Source of the DNA: an uncultured Anaeromassilibacillus sp.
Lineage (GTDB): Bacteria > Bacillota > Clostridia > Oscillospirales > Acutalibacteraceae
DNA: 57,715 nt
Assembly: GCA_930987725.1 (NCBI GenBank)
Contig: CAKNKY010000010.1
Coordinates: 1 to 57,715 of the forward strand
Direction of reading: 5' to 3'
Shown piece by piece: positions 41,284 through 50,762 of the stretch. The position numbers and the translations under genes are program-made. Each line of letters starts with the position of its first letter. The first letter of the stretch is position 1. The notes under the pieces were generated by a model that was not told where the DNA came from, did not search any database, and saw nothing but the letters and a program-made list of their open reading frames with translations.

Positions 41284-43342
41284 GCAGGCGCCGCTTGCGG
41301 CGGTGAGCGGCAACCCAAACGTGGGCAAGAGCACGCTTGTGAACGCTCTCACGGGGCTGAAGCAGCACACGGGCAACTGGCCGGGCAAAACGGTGGAGAC
41401 GGTAGAGGGCCTCTGCACGATCGGCGAAGAGGCGATCCGGCTGGCGGATCTGCCGGGCGTCTATTCGCTCTTCGCCCACTCGGCGGAGGAGGAGGAAGCG
41501 CGCGACTTTCTCTGCTTCGGCGGCGCGCAGGCGGTGCTCATCGTGTGCGACGGCACGTGCCTGGAGCGGAGCCTGAACCTCGCGCTGCAATGCCTCGAGA
41601 TCCTGCCGCGCGCCGTGGTGTGCGTGAACCTGATGGACGAAGCGGCCCGCAAAGGCATCCGCTTTTCCCTGCCCGCCCTGCAGGAAGCGCTCGGCGTACC
41701 GGTGGTGGCGGCCAGCGCGCGCAGCCGCCGCGGCCTGAAGGAGACAGTGCACGCCGTGGAGCAGGTGCTGCGGGAAGCGCCCGCCTCCCCTCTCACGGTG
41801 CGGTACTGCCCGGCCATCGAGCGGGCAGCCGCACAGCTGCTGCCGCACCTGCAGGGTCTGCCGCAGCCGGGACCCTCCGCGCGGTGGCTGAGCCTGCGCC
41901 TGTTGGAACCGGAGGAGGACTGGACGGCCCGCCTGACGGCCTTCTGCGATGTGCTGCCGGACAGCGCCGCAGTGCGGCAGGCGGCCGGGGAAGCGCGCGC
42001 AGAGCTCGCGGCGGAGGGCGTTTCCCCGGCGATGCTGCAGGATCTGCTCTCCTCCCGGCTGGTGGCGGAATCGGAGCGTCTCGCGCGGATCGCCTGCGCC
42101 GAGCCGCCCGAGGGAGCCTTCGACCGCGACCGAAAGCTTGACCGCCTGTTCACAAGCCGGGCGACGGGTATCCCCGTGATGCTTCTTCTGCTGCTGTTCC
42201 TGCTGTGGCTCACGATCAGCGGGGCAAACGCGCCCTCCGCCCTGCTCTCCGCACTCGGCGAACAGGCGGAAACCGGTCTGGCGGAGCTGTTTGCCCATCT
42301 GGGCGCGCCCGACTGGCTGACGGGCGCCATCGTGCACGGCATGTTCCGCGTGCTGGCATGGGTGGTATCCGTAATGCTGCCGCCCATGGCCATTTTCTTC
42401 CCGCTCTTCACACTTTTGGAGGATTTCGGCTATCTGCCGCGCGTGGCTTTCAACCTCGACCATCTCTTCCAAAAGGCGCACACGTGCGGCAAGCAGGCGC
42501 TCACGATGTGCATGGGCTTCGGCTGCAACGCCGTGGGCGTCACGGGCTGCCGCATCATCGATTCCCCGCGGGAGCGCGTCATCGCCTCAGTCACAAACGC
42601 CTTTGTGCCGTGTAACGGCAAGTTTCCCACGCTTATCGCCATCCTCACGCTGTTCTTTGCCGGCTCCGCCCCGGGCGGCATCGTGCCGGCGCTGCTGCTC
42701 ACGGGCGTGCTGCTGCTGGGTGTGGGGCTTACGTTCCTCGTGTCGCGCCTGCTCTCCGCCACGGTGCTGCGCGGCCTGCCCTCCTCCTTCGCGCTTGAGC
42801 TTCCCCCCTACCGGCGGCCGCTCGTGGGCCAGACGATCGTGCGCTCCATGCTGAACCGCACCGTGTTTGTGCTCGGGCGGGCCGCGGCGGTGGCGGCTCC
42901 GGCGGGACTGGTGATCTGGCTGCTGGCAAACACGCAGGCGGGCGGCGAGAGCCTGATCGCGCGCTGCGCCGCCTTCCTCGATCCGCTCGGCCGCGCCATC
43001 GGGCTGGACGGCGAGATCCTGTTCGCCTTCGTGCTCGGTACGCCGGCCAACGAGATTGTGGCGCCCATCCTGGCCATGAGCTACCTGGCTCAGGGAAGCC
43101 TGCGCGAGCTGGCGCTGCCGGAGCTTCACGGCCTGCTGCTGGCAAACGGCTGGAACGGCGTGACGGCCGTGTGCATGGTGGTGTTCACGCTGCTGCACTG
43201 GCCGTGCGCCACCACGCTGCTCACCGTCTACCGCGAGACGAAAAGCCTGAAATGGACGGCGCTGGCCTTCGTCCTGCCCACAGCCTGCGGCATGGGGATC
43301 TGCTTTGTGATTGCCGCGGCGGCCCGCCTCTGCGGGCTGTGA
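41255..43342 (+). CDS. feoB: Ferrous iron transporter FeoB
   Basis: Membrane GTPase that imports Fe(II), 695 residues. The N-terminal G domain has GNPNVGKST (G1), LPGVYSLF (G3) and NLMDE (G4), followed by a helical GDI-like segment. The membrane part starts near residue 305 (IPVMLLLLLFLLWLTISG) and contains LPRVAFNLDHLF and MGFGCNAVGVTGCRII with paired cysteines. Start 41255 lies inside feoA with AAAGGAGGTG upstream. Use of N-V-G-K-S in G1 is normal for the group. Confidence 0.95.
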   Translation: MARVNRAAPEQAPLAAVSGNPNVGKSTLVNALTGLKQHTGNWPGKTVETVEGLCTIGEEAIRLADLPGVYSLFAHSAEEEEARDFLCFGGAQAVLIVCDGTCLERSLNLALQCLEILPRAVVCVNLMDEAARKGIRFSLPALQEALGVPVVAASARSRRGLKETVHAVEQVLREAPASPLTVRYCPAIERAAAQLLPHLQGLPQPGPSARWLSLRLLEPEEDWTARLTAFCDVLPDSAAVRQAAGEARAELAAEGVSPAMLQDLLSSRLVAESERLARIACAEPPEGAFDRDRKLDRLFTSRATGIPVMLLLLLFLLWLTISGANAPSALLSALGEQAETGLAELFAHLGAPDWLTGAIVHGMFRVLAWVVSVMLPPMAIFFPLFTLLEDFGYLPRVAFNLDHLFQKAHTCGKQALTMCMGFGCNAVGVTGCRIIDSPRERVIASVTNAFVPCNGKFPTLIAILTLFFAGSAPGGIVPALLLTGVLLLGVGLTFLVSRLLSATVLRGLPSSFALELPPYRRPLVGQTIVRSMLNRTVFVLGRAAAVAAPAGLVIWLLANTQAGGESLIARCAAFLDPLGRAIGLDGEILFAFVLGTPANEIVAPILAMSYLAQGSLRELALPELHGLLLANGWNGVTAVCMVVFTLLHWPCATTLLTVYRETKSLKWTALAFVLPTACGMGICFVIAAAARLCGL

Positions 43343-43351
43343 AAACATGAA

Positions 43352-43398
43352 AAAAGGCGCCTCCACCCGGCATGGAAGCCGGCGCGGAGGCGCCTTTT
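43352..43398. terminator. Strong feoB terminator, bidirectional
   Basis: AAAAGGCGCCTCC pairs with GGAGGCGCCTTTT (13 bp), with T and A runs on the two flanks. It also lies just beyond the minus-strand gene ending at 43426, so it may serve both. Confidence 0.9.
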
Positions 43399-43425
43399 GC
43401 AGAAACGGGATAAGGAAAGGAAGGA

Positions 43426-43632
43426 TTACATGAACCGGAAAAAGAACAGCCAGAACACGAAAAGGAAGATGAGAATCACCACGATCAGGACCGGCACGAA
43501 CACGGCAAGCGCCGCGAGAATCATGGCCAGCCTGTCGTTCTTTTCCAGAGGAAGCTGTTCGCGTTCCTTTGCGAACCGTTCCTCCGCTTTTTTCACGTTG
43601 AGCACACGGTTGAGCTTTTTCCCAAAAAACAT
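43426..43632 (-). CDS. Small single-span membrane protein
   Basis: A 68-residue protein with a charged, basic N-terminal half (KKAEERFAKEREQLPLEKN) and one long C-terminal hydrophobic helix (LAMILAALAVFVPVLIVVIL). It has no recognisable family. Only 12 bases separate it from the oppF stop, so it ends the Opp operon and may be a membrane accessory. Function unknown. Confidence 0.65.
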   Translation of the reverse strand: MFFGKKLNRVLNVKKAEERFAKEREQLPLEKNDRLAMILAALAVFVPVLIVVILIFLFVFWLFFFRFM

Positions 43633-43644
43633 GATGCGTTCCTC

Positions 43645-44712
43645 TTACTTCTGGACAGCGGGCGTGCCGTGCAGCGGGTAATGGCAGGCCACATAGTGAT
43701 GCGGGCCGACCTCCAGCCACTCCGGCACCTCTTCGGTGCACTTCTGCTGGCAGTAGCGGCAGCGGGTGTGGAACTTGCAGCCCTTCGGCGGATTCACCGG
43801 GCTGGGGATATCGCCCTCGAGCAGGATGCGCTCGCGCTTATCGTTCTCATCCACCACCGGGATGGCCGAGAGCAGGGCCTCGGTGTACGGGTGGGCGGTG
43901 TGGTCGAAGAGCTCCTCCGTGGGAGCAAGCTCCACCATGTTGCCCAGATACATCACGCCGATGCGGTCGCTGATATACTTCACGACGCTCAGATCATGCG
44001 TGATGAACAGATACGTGAGCTTCTGCTTCTCCTTCAGGTCGGAGAGCAGGTTCAGGATCTGCGACTGGATGGACACGTCCAGAGCGGAGACGGCCTCGTC
44101 GCACACGACGAAACGGGGCTGCAGCGCCAGCGAACGCGCAATGCCGATTCTCTGGCGCTGGCCGCCGGAGAACTGGTGCGGGTAACGGCCGAACATGTAG
44201 GTGTCAAGACCGCACTCTTCCATCACCTTGAAGATATAGTCGCGCATGGCCGGATCGCCGCGCTTGTAGATCTTATGGGAAGTCAGGCCCTCGCCGATGA
44301 TCTGGCCCACCGTCATGCGGGGGTTCAGCGAGGAGTACGGGTCCTGAAAAATGAGCTGCAGGTCCTTGCGCAGCACGCGCATCTCTTCCTTCGGCAAACG
44401 CTTGAGGTCGATGGCGCGGCCGTCCTTGTGATAAATGACATCGCCGTGCGTCTGCGGGTAGAGCTGCAGCAGCGTGCGCCCGAAGGTGGACTTGCCGCAG
44501 CCGGACTCACCCACGAGGCCGAACGTTTCGCCCTCGTAAATGTCGATCGTGATGCCGTCGTTGGCGCGCACATAGCGCTGTTCCTCGCGCAGCTTCGTCT
44601 TCTTCACGGGGAAATACTGCTTGAGATCGCGCACCTCGAGGAGGACGTTCTCCCCGTTCGGGCCTTTGCGATCCGGGGCGCTTGTGGTTGCTTTCACTTG
44701 CTCATTCTGCAT
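43645..44712 (-). CDS. oppF: Oligopeptide ABC importer ATPase OppF
   Basis: One of two ATPases of the oligopeptide importer; 355 residues. Walker A GESGCGKST, signature QFSGGQRQR, Walker B FVVCDEAVSALD, and the C-terminal oligopeptide extension KGCKFHTRCRYCQQKC, whose cysteines form the Fe-S-like cluster site of OppF/DppF proteins. The first 11 bases overlap the oppD end. Confidence 0.93.
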   Translation of the reverse strand: MQNEQVKATTSAPDRKGPNGENVLLEVRDLKQYFPVKKTKLREEQRYVRANDGITIDIYEGETFGLVGESGCGKSTFGRTLLQLYPQTHGDVIYHKDGRAIDLKRLPKEEMRVLRKDLQLIFQDPYSSLNPRMTVGQIIGEGLTSHKIYKRGDPAMRDYIFKVMEECGLDTYMFGRYPHQFSGGQRQRIGIARSLALQPRFVVCDEAVSALDVSIQSQILNLLSDLKEKQKLTYLFITHDLSVVKYISDRIGVMYLGNMVELAPTEELFDHTAHPYTEALLSAIPVVDENDKRERILLEGDIPSPVNPPKGCKFHTRCRYCQQKCTEEVPEWLEVGPHHYVACHYPLHGTPAVQK

Positions 44713-45697
44713 GTTCTCTTCTCACCGCCTTCTCCGCATAAAAACAACGGACGAGATGATTGGGGGCAACCTCCTGCAGCGGGGGTTCGGCCTCCTGGCA
44801 CTTCTTCGTGCAGTATTTGCAGCGCGGGCCGAACTTGCAGCCCTTGGGCAGATACAGCGGGTTCGGCACGGCGCCGGGGATGGCGTCGAGCCGCTGGCCC
44901 TTCGGCGTGTTCAGCCGCGGAATGGAAATCATCAGGCCCTCGGTGTACGGGTGGGAATACGTTCCGTCGTGGAAAATGGTCTTCGCGTCCGCCTTTTCCA
45001 CGATCTGGCCGCAATACATGACGGCCACCTCGTCCGCCATCTCGTGGATGACGCCGAGGTCATGCGTGATGAACAGGATGGATGCGCCCGATTCGCGCTT
45101 CAGCTCGTTCATCAGCTTCAAAATCTGCGCCTGGATCGTCACGTCCAGGGCGGTGGTGGGTTCGTCGGCAATCAGGAGCTTCGGGCGGCAGGCCAGCGCC
45201 ATGGCGATCATGACGCGCTGCCGCATGCCGCCGGAGAGCTGGAACGGATACTGCCGGGCCACGCGCTCCGGGTTCGGGATTTTCACATCCGAGAGCAGGG
45301 AAACAGCCTTTTGATAGGCCTGCTTCTTTTTCATGTGCTGATGGATGCGCAGCACCTCGCCGATCTGACGCTGCACGGTGAACACGGGGTTCAGGGAGGT
45401 CATGGGCTCCTGGAAGATGACGGAGATCTCGTTGCCGCGGATATGGTACATGTCCTTATCGCTGGCTTTCATGATGTCTTTGCCGTCAAACACAATGGAA
45501 CCGCTCTCGATATAGCCGTTGCCGTCGAGGAGCTTGATGATGCTCATGGCGGAAACGCTCTTGCCGGAGCCGGACTCACCCACAATGCCCAGCGTTTTGC
45601 CGGCCTCGAGGCTGTAGGTCACGTCGTTAACAGCTTTGACGATGCCCTTTTTCGTGGTGAAGTAGGTGTGCAGATTGTTGACTTCAAGCAAACTCAT
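44702..45697 (-). CDS. oppD: Oligopeptide ABC importer ATPase OppD
   Basis: Partner ATPase, 331 residues from the chosen start. Walker A GESGSGKSV, signature LSGGMRQR, Walker B LLIADEPTTALD and C-terminal cysteines in KGCKFGPRCKYCTKKC. Start 45697 is preferred over GTG 45709, which overlaps the oppC stop, because AGAGGTGA precedes it by eight bases. Confidence 0.93.
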   Translation of the reverse strand: MSLLEVNNLHTYFTTKKGIVKAVNDVTYSLEAGKTLGIVGESGSGKSVSAMSIIKLLDGNGYIESGSIVFDGKDIMKASDKDMYHIRGNEISVIFQEPMTSLNPVFTVQRQIGEVLRIHQHMKKKQAYQKAVSLLSDVKIPNPERVARQYPFQLSGGMRQRVMIAMALACRPKLLIADEPTTALDVTIQAQILKLMNELKRESGASILFITHDLGVIHEMADEVAVMYCGQIVEKADAKTIFHDGTYSHPYTEGLMISIPRLNTPKGQRLDAIPGAVPNPLYLPKGCKFGPRCKYCTKKCQEAEPPLQEVAPNHLVRCFYAEKAVRREHAE

Positions 45698-45705
45698 TGC
45701 GCGGC

Positions 45706-47523
45706 TCACCTCTCTTTCGACTTCGGGTCGATGGCGTCACGCAGGCCGTCGCCGATGCAGTTGATGCTGATGGTGCACAGGCCGAGCACCACGGACGGGA
45801 AGACCCAGCGCCACCAGTAATTCGCGATGACCTGGCCGTTCTGCGCGCCGTTGAGCATATTGCCCCACGTGGCGTTCGGCTCGGCAACGCCGAAGCCGAT
45901 GAACGACAGCGAGGATTCGGTGAGCATGCAGGTTGCGAAATCGAGCGTGGCGTTCACGATGATAACCGTGATAATATTGGGCACGATGTGGCGGAAGATG
46001 ATGCCGAATTCCTTCACGCCCAGCGACTTGGCGGCCGTGACGAACTCCTGCTCGCGCTCGGCCAGCACGCTGCCGCGCACCAGACGGGCGATGCCGGGCC
46101 AGGACAGAACGCCGAGGATGACCATGATGAGGATGATGCGTTCTGTTTCACTGATGCTGTTTCCGAGGATAGAGGAAAGGATGATACAGAATGGCAGGAA
46201 CGGGATGGAGGACACAATCTCCGTCAGGCGCATGAGGAGGTTGTCCACCTTGCCGCCCTTGTAGCCGGAGATACCGCCCACCAGGATGCCGATGATGGTG
46301 GAGATGACAACGGAGATGGCGCCGACGGTCATCGTCATGCGGCCGCCCGCGAGCAGGCGGCGGAACAGATCGCGGCCGAGGTCATCGGTGCCCATGAGGT
46401 AGCCGTCAAGGCCCCAGGAAGTGACATTGCCGTCCTCGTCAATGCAATAATTCGCATAGTAGCCGGCGTCCACCTCTGCGGCAGCCGTGCCCAGCGCGGG
46501 CGCGCTGGCCTGGCCGTGAGTGTTGTCGCCCCAGCTGGCCACGGAGCCGTCGTCCAGGATGGCCGTGAAGTGATAGCGGCCGCCGGAGACGGAGACAACA
46601 TGGCCCTGAATCTCCTCCGGCACAGTGAGCGTGTTGTGCACGTTGTTGCCCCAGGTGTGGACGCGCCCGTCGGACGTGACGGCAGCGCCGCTCTCGTCGG
46701 AGAGGTCAAAGTCCACAACATCGCCCTGGATGTCCTCCGGAACGTTCACATAAGCGGAACCGGTGCTCGTGGTGAGCGGGTAGATCTCGCCGTCCTTCGT
46801 GAGGGCCATGACAATGTTCGTGCTCTGGGCAAACTTTTCAATGTTGCCCTGCACGCCATCGGGATAAGAAATGTTCAGCAGATAGGCGCTGCCCCAGTTG
46901 TACATCTCGCCGTCCTCCGTGAGGGCGAGCGAAACCTGGTAACCGGCCTCAAGCTGCTTGATCTTGTTGCCGCCCGAGCGCAGTTCCATGGGGATCTGCT
47001 CCAGGCCCATACGGTTGTTGCCCCAGGTGAAAACTTCGCCGTCCTCATTGGCGGCCACCACATGATCCAGGCCGGCGGAAACCATCACAAGCTTACCCGT
47101 CTCCTCCTGGGAGGGGATGTCGCGCAGCCTGTCGTTCGGCAGGGTGCCCCATTCATAGACATTGCCGTCCTTATCAAGGCCGACGGAGAACGTGCTGCCC
47201 ACGGAAATGTCCTGCGCATTGCCCTGCATGGCAGACGGCACCTTCAGCATGCCGAATCCGGGCGCTACGTTTGCCTGCGTGACGTCCTGATAATACAGAT
47301 CAATCGGATAGAAAAACGGCAGAATCACGCAGCAGAGGAAGATGATGACGAAACAGAAGATGCCCGCCATGGCAATCTTGTCATGCAGGAACGACTGGAG
47401 GGCCATCCGCATGGGGCTTTGGAGGATCTCTTCCTCCTCCTGCGGCATGCCGCCCATCACCATGCGCTGTGCGGCCTTGCTCATGGTCGAGCGCCGGGGC
47501 GCTCTCTTTTTCTTGTTAGCCAT
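45706..47523 (-). CDS. oppC: OppC permease with RCC1-like seven-repeat insert
   Basis: A 605-residue permease, about twice the usual size. Residues 48-72 are the first membrane helix (IAMAGIFCFVIIFLCCVILP). Between it and the normal MGTDDLGRDLFRRLL loop motif (377-391) lie about 275 extracytoplasmic residues made of seven repeats, each ending D-G-x-v-x-x-W-G or a close variant, at about 118, 161, 204, 244, 285, 325 and 364 (spacing 39-43). This is the pattern of RCC1-type beta-propellers (RCC1, BLIP-II). The membrane part is otherwise normal, with the EAA loop AAKSLGVKEFGIIFRHIVPN. The propeller would sit outside the cell beside the binding protein. The fourth repeat is degenerate (GEIYPL). 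No frameshift is seen. Confidence 0.93.
   Translation of the reverse strand: MANKKKRAPRRSTMSKAAQRMVMGGMPQEEEEILQSPMRMALQSFLHDKIAMAGIFCFVIIFLCCVILPFFYPIDLYYQDVTQANVAPGFGMLKVPSAMQGNAQDISVGSTFSVGLDKDGNVYEWGTLPNDRLRDIPSQEETGKLVMVSAGLDHVVAANEDGEVFTWGNNRMGLEQIPMELRSGGNKIKQLEAGYQVSLALTEDGEMYNWGSAYLLNISYPDGVQGNIEKFAQSTNIVMALTKDGEIYPLTTSTGSAYVNVPEDIQGDVVDFDLSDESGAAVTSDGRVHTWGNNVHNTLTVPEEIQGHVVSVSGGRYHFTAILDDGSVASWGDNTHGQASAPALGTAAAEVDAGYYANYCIDEDGNVTSWGLDGYLMGTDDLGRDLFRRLLAGGRMTMTVGAISVVISTIIGILVGGISGYKGGKVDNLLMRLTEIVSSIPFLPFCIILSSILGNSISETERIILIMVILGVLSWPGIARLVRGSVLAEREQEFVTAAKSLGVKEFGIIFRHIVPNIITVIIVNATLDFATCMLTESSLSFIGFGVAEPNATWGNMLNGAQNGQVIANYWWRWVFPSVVLGLCTISINCIGDGLRDAIDPKSKER
46399..47226 (-). 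repeat. RCC1-like repeat domain within oppC
   Basis: DNA of the propeller insert, seven imperfect protein repeats of 39-43 residues (codons about 100 to 375). The repeats have diverged enough that no long DNA repeat remains. Confidence 0.85.
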
Positions 47524-47535
47524 GCGATTCCCCCC

Positions 47536-48528
47536 TTAGTTTTCCAGCCGGACCCGCGGGTCCACAATCGTGTAGGCAATATCCATGAGGACATTGCCCG
47601 CAAGCGAGAGCAAAACGTAGAACATCTGCATCGTGAGCACGATGGAGAAGTCACGGTTCATCAGGCCGTCGATGAGCATCTTGCCCAGGCCGTTCCAAAG
47701 GAACACGGACTCGATGACGACGGATCCGCCGAACAGGCCGATGATCCACCAGGTGGTGATGGTGACAATCGGGATAAGGGCGTTGCGGAATGCATGGACA
47801 TAGATGACCGTCTTTTCCCGCAGGCCCTTGGCGCGCGCCGTCTTGATATAATCCATGCGCAGCACGTCGATCATGGACGCGCGCACATAGCGCGTGATGC
47901 CGCCGATGCCGGAAACGGACATGACAAGCACCGGCAGCGTCATGTGCCAAACCATGTCAAGCATCCCCTGCAGGCCCCCGGCGTCCGCACCGGCGGAGCG
48001 CACGCCGCTGATGGGAAACAGCGGGATTTTCACCGCAAAGGCAAAAATAGCAAGCAGCGCGATGATGAAGCTCGGAAGGCTGTAGCCGATGATGGTGACA
48101 ACCTGAACCGTTTTGTCGAACACGCCGTTCTTGCGCACGGCCGTGACAATGCCGAGCGGGATTGAGATGACAAACACCACAACCATGGTGAACACATTGA
48201 GCAGGATGGTGTTGAGCATCGGGGCGCCGATGACGTCGATGACCTGGCGCTGATACTGCGTGGAGTAGCCGAAATTGCCTGTGAGCATGCTGGCGATCCA
48301 CTTAATATACTGCACCGGCAGCGGCTCATTTACGCCGAGGCGCTCCGCCGTGCGGTTATACAGATCCTGATAAGCGTCAGGCCGCATGGTGGTTTTCAGG
48401 CTGCCCAGCATGGCGTCCACCGGGTCGCCGGGCATGGATTTATAGATGAAAAACATCAAGATGGAGATGATAAAGAACACAAAAACGATATAAAGCAGCC
48501 GTTTGAGCAGGTATCTTCCTTTTCCCAT
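47536..48528 (-). CDS. oppB: Oligopeptide ABC importer permease OppB
   Basis: A 330-residue permease. It has the N-terminal YLLKRLLYIVFVFFIISIL helix, a first outer loop of typical length, the EAA loop KTARAKGLREKTVIYVHAFRN and the ending YTIVDPRVRLEN. It is the first permease of the operon, after the binding protein, and is separated from it by a hairpin that may reduce downstream transcription. Confidence 0.94.
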   Translation of the reverse strand: MGKGRYLLKRLLYIVFVFFIISILMFFIYKSMPGDPVDAMLGSLKTTMRPDAYQDLYNRTAERLGVNEPLPVQYIKWIASMLTGNFGYSTQYQRQVIDVIGAPMLNTILLNVFTMVVVFVISIPLGIVTAVRKNGVFDKTVQVVTIIGYSLPSFIIALLAIFAFAVKIPLFPISGVRSAGADAGGLQGMLDMVWHMTLPVLVMSVSGIGGITRYVRASMIDVLRMDYIKTARAKGLREKTVIYVHAFRNALIPIVTITTWWIIGLFGGSVVIESVFLWNGLGKMLIDGLMNRDFSIVLTMQMFYVLLSLAGNVLMDIAYTIVDPRVRLEN

Positions 48529-48581
48529 TCACCTTTCCCCCCGTTTTAGAGTAGAGAGCAGAGAAATTTGCTTCAAAAAAA

Positions 48582-48619
48582 GCCGGCGGAACCCGGATTT
48601 CACACCGGATCCCGCCGAC
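48582..48619 (-). terminator. Intercistronic partial terminator between oppA and oppB
   Basis: GTCGGCGGGATCCGG pairs with CCGGGTTCCGCCGGC, followed on the minus strand by seven Ts. It sits inside the operon, so it probably lets binding protein be made in excess of the membrane parts. Confidence 0.75.
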
Positions 48620-48632
48620 AAAGAAATCTCTT

Positions 48633-50516
48633 TTATTCTACCGATGCGTCAAGGACAGCTCTGGTCCACGACCACACAGGCGTTGCATCCCAGTTCTGCA
48701 GCTTCGGCGCAAAGAAATCATAGTACTCGTCGGAGTACAGCGGGATATCCGGCAGACGGTCGTTCCAAAGCTTGATGAATTCTCTCCAATCGGTAAGCCA
48801 GGTTTCACGGTCGTCAAACGGGATGGACTTCATCTCCTGCGTCACAGCGTCCAGCTCATCGTCCGCAATCCAGTTGCTGTTATAACCGCCCTGCATCCAC
48901 ACCGGGTCCTTGGAATAGTAGTACCACGGGGAGCTTGCAAGGGCAAAGCCGGTGGCCAGATTGTACATATTGTAGATCTTGTCGCTTGCATGGAGCATGG
49001 CGTTCTGCAGGGTGGGGAAGTCCATGGTGGTGGCGTTCAGCTGCATGCCGGCAGCCTCCATAGACTCAGGCAGCATGGTGGCCAACAGGGTGGAAACCGG
49101 GTTGCCGTCGGTGTTCGCCCACTCGATCACCAGGGGCTTAAGCTCGCCGTCAACTTCCTTGTAGCGCAGGCCCGTGCCGGAGTACGGCTGGCCATCCTCG
49201 CCAAGGGTCCAGCCGTCGGCTTCGAGCAGCTCGATGGCCTTGTCCACGTTGGGCTCATAGGTGTTCAGGTTTTCGTTAATCCAATCCTTGGACTCCTCAT
49301 ACTCCCACTGGGCCAGGCCGTAGTAGCTGTGCACAACCGTGCCGTAGCCGCCGGTGTACTGGCGGACGAACTCGTTGCGGTCCAGGCAGTAGGCGATGGC
49401 CTGACGGACGTTCTTGGAGTCGGTCGGGAACTGGCTGCAGTCGAACGCAATCTTGCCGTAGCCGTTGCGGTAATAGGTGTTGTAGTTCACGGTGCCTGCA
49501 TCGGCCAGATTCAGACCGGCCTCAATGTTGTCGGCGCCGCTGGTTTCCACGAGGAGGTCAACCGTGCCGGCCTCGAGCTCGTTCATCATCGTGTCGGAGG
49601 AAACCAGCTTCACGATGAGGGTCTCGATGGAGGGCTTCACGCCGCGGTAATCGCCGGCGTACTCAGGGTTGATCTTGAAGACAGCCTGCTGAGCGGAAAC
49701 ATCGAAGGATTCCAGCGTGTAGGGGCCGCTGACAACGGACGGATGAGCACGATAGCCCGTCTCCGGATCGTTGACGGTGGTCTCGAGCAGCTCGGAGGTG
49801 AAGTCGCCGGTGATGGCGGCGCCGGCCTCGGATTCCTCAACGTCGGCGTCCGGGGCAATCACATGCATCGGGCGCGGCCACAGGGAGGCGTAGGTGATGT
49901 CGTAGTGATACGGAAGTTCGGAAGCCTTGACCGTCAGGGAGTAGGTCATGTCATCCACGAGATGGACGCCGGCAAAGTTCTCGGTGGAACCTTCCAGATA
50001 CTCGTCATAGCCGACGAGGGAATAGCCGGCCTGGCTCGGATAGCCAATCTCAGCCATCTCCGGGCTGCTCTCGAGCAGCACGGCAAAGACGTAATCCTTC
50101 GCGGTGATCGGCGTGCCGTCGCTCCACACCAGGCCGTCGTTGATGGTCACGGTGTAGGTCTTGGTGCCGTCCTCGTTCTCGGTTTCCTCATGGCTGGCAA
50201 CAACGGTGGGGTCGTACTCATACTCGCCCTCCTTTGTGGCCGTAACGGTGGTGTAGCCATGGAGCAGATCGTACATCTGATAGTTGGTGGCGGCATTGGA
50301 GAAGCTTGGATCATAGAACTCGCTCTCCATCTGCGTGATGGTGCCGATGATGAGCTGGTTTTCCGTGGGCTCGGTGGACTCCGCTTCGGAGGAAGCAGTG
50401 TCGGAGCTCGCGGCCTCGCTCTCATTGTTCGTCACCGTTTCCTGCCCCTGGCAGGAAGCAAGCGAGAACACCATCGCGCCTGCCAGAAGCAGGGACAACA
50501 GTTTTCTGAGTTTCAT
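48633..50516 (-). CDS. oppA: Oligopeptide-binding lipoprotein OppA
   Basis: Family 5 binding protein, 627 residues. The lipoprotein signal ends SLASC, so Cys22 is lipidated; a Ser/Glu-rich linker (25-52) follows, then the binding domain (ITQMESEFYDPSFSN, GLVWSDGTPITAKDYVFAV, AIAYCLDRNEF). It heads the Opp operon and has its own promoter at 50647-50675. Peptides are the likely ligands given the neighbouring oligoendopeptidase. Confidence 0.93.
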   Translation of the reverse strand: MKLRKLLSLLLAGAMVFSLASCQGQETVTNNESEAASSDTASSEAESTEPTENQLIIGTITQMESEFYDPSFSNAATNYQMYDLLHGYTTVTATKEGEYEYDPTVVASHEETENEDGTKTYTVTINDGLVWSDGTPITAKDYVFAVLLESSPEMAEIGYPSQAGYSLVGYDEYLEGSTENFAGVHLVDDMTYSLTVKASELPYHYDITYASLWPRPMHVIAPDADVEESEAGAAITGDFTSELLETTVNDPETGYRAHPSVVSGPYTLESFDVSAQQAVFKINPEYAGDYRGVKPSIETLIVKLVSSDTMMNELEAGTVDLLVETSGADNIEAGLNLADAGTVNYNTYYRNGYGKIAFDCSQFPTDSKNVRQAIAYCLDRNEFVRQYTGGYGTVVHSYYGLAQWEYEESKDWINENLNTYEPNVDKAIELLEADGWTLGEDGQPYSGTGLRYKEVDGELKPLVIEWANTDGNPVSTLLATMLPESMEAAGMQLNATTMDFPTLQNAMLHASDKIYNMYNLATGFALASSPWYYYSKDPVWMQGGYNSNWIADDELDAVTQEMKSIPFDDRETWLTDWREFIKLWNDRLPDIPLYSDEYYDFFAPKLQNWDATPVWSWTRAVLDASVE

Positions 50517-50646
50517 TTAATCTTCTTCCTTTCCTCTCTCTCCGGTGATGATCGTCTGCGGGCCGCCTCCGCAGCGCCCCGTACAGCGCCACTTTAGCAG
50601 GTAAAAGCACACAGATTTTCGTGCACCTTCGAGTGATAACCCTGTT

Positions 50647-50675
50647 ATTGTAACAAAGAAATGGCCAAAAATCAA
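50647..50675 (-). promoter_or_regulatory. opp operon promoter
   Basis: TTGATT (50675-50670), 17-base spacer, TACAAT (50652-50647), giving a leader of about 125 bases before oppA. Confidence 0.75.
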
Positions 50676-50762
50676 GGTTACTCGTAAAATTTCCGTAAAT
50701 TCCAGCTTTTTTTGCAAAAACAGACGAAAAATATCCGCTTTTTCAGCCGTTTTCCGCCGTTT

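Noticed and set aside
45697-48165. An 822-codon plus-strand frame opposite oppC and oppB.
   Set aside because: His/Asp/Gly/Val-rich product typical of an antisense frame; the opposite strand encodes clear Opp proteins.
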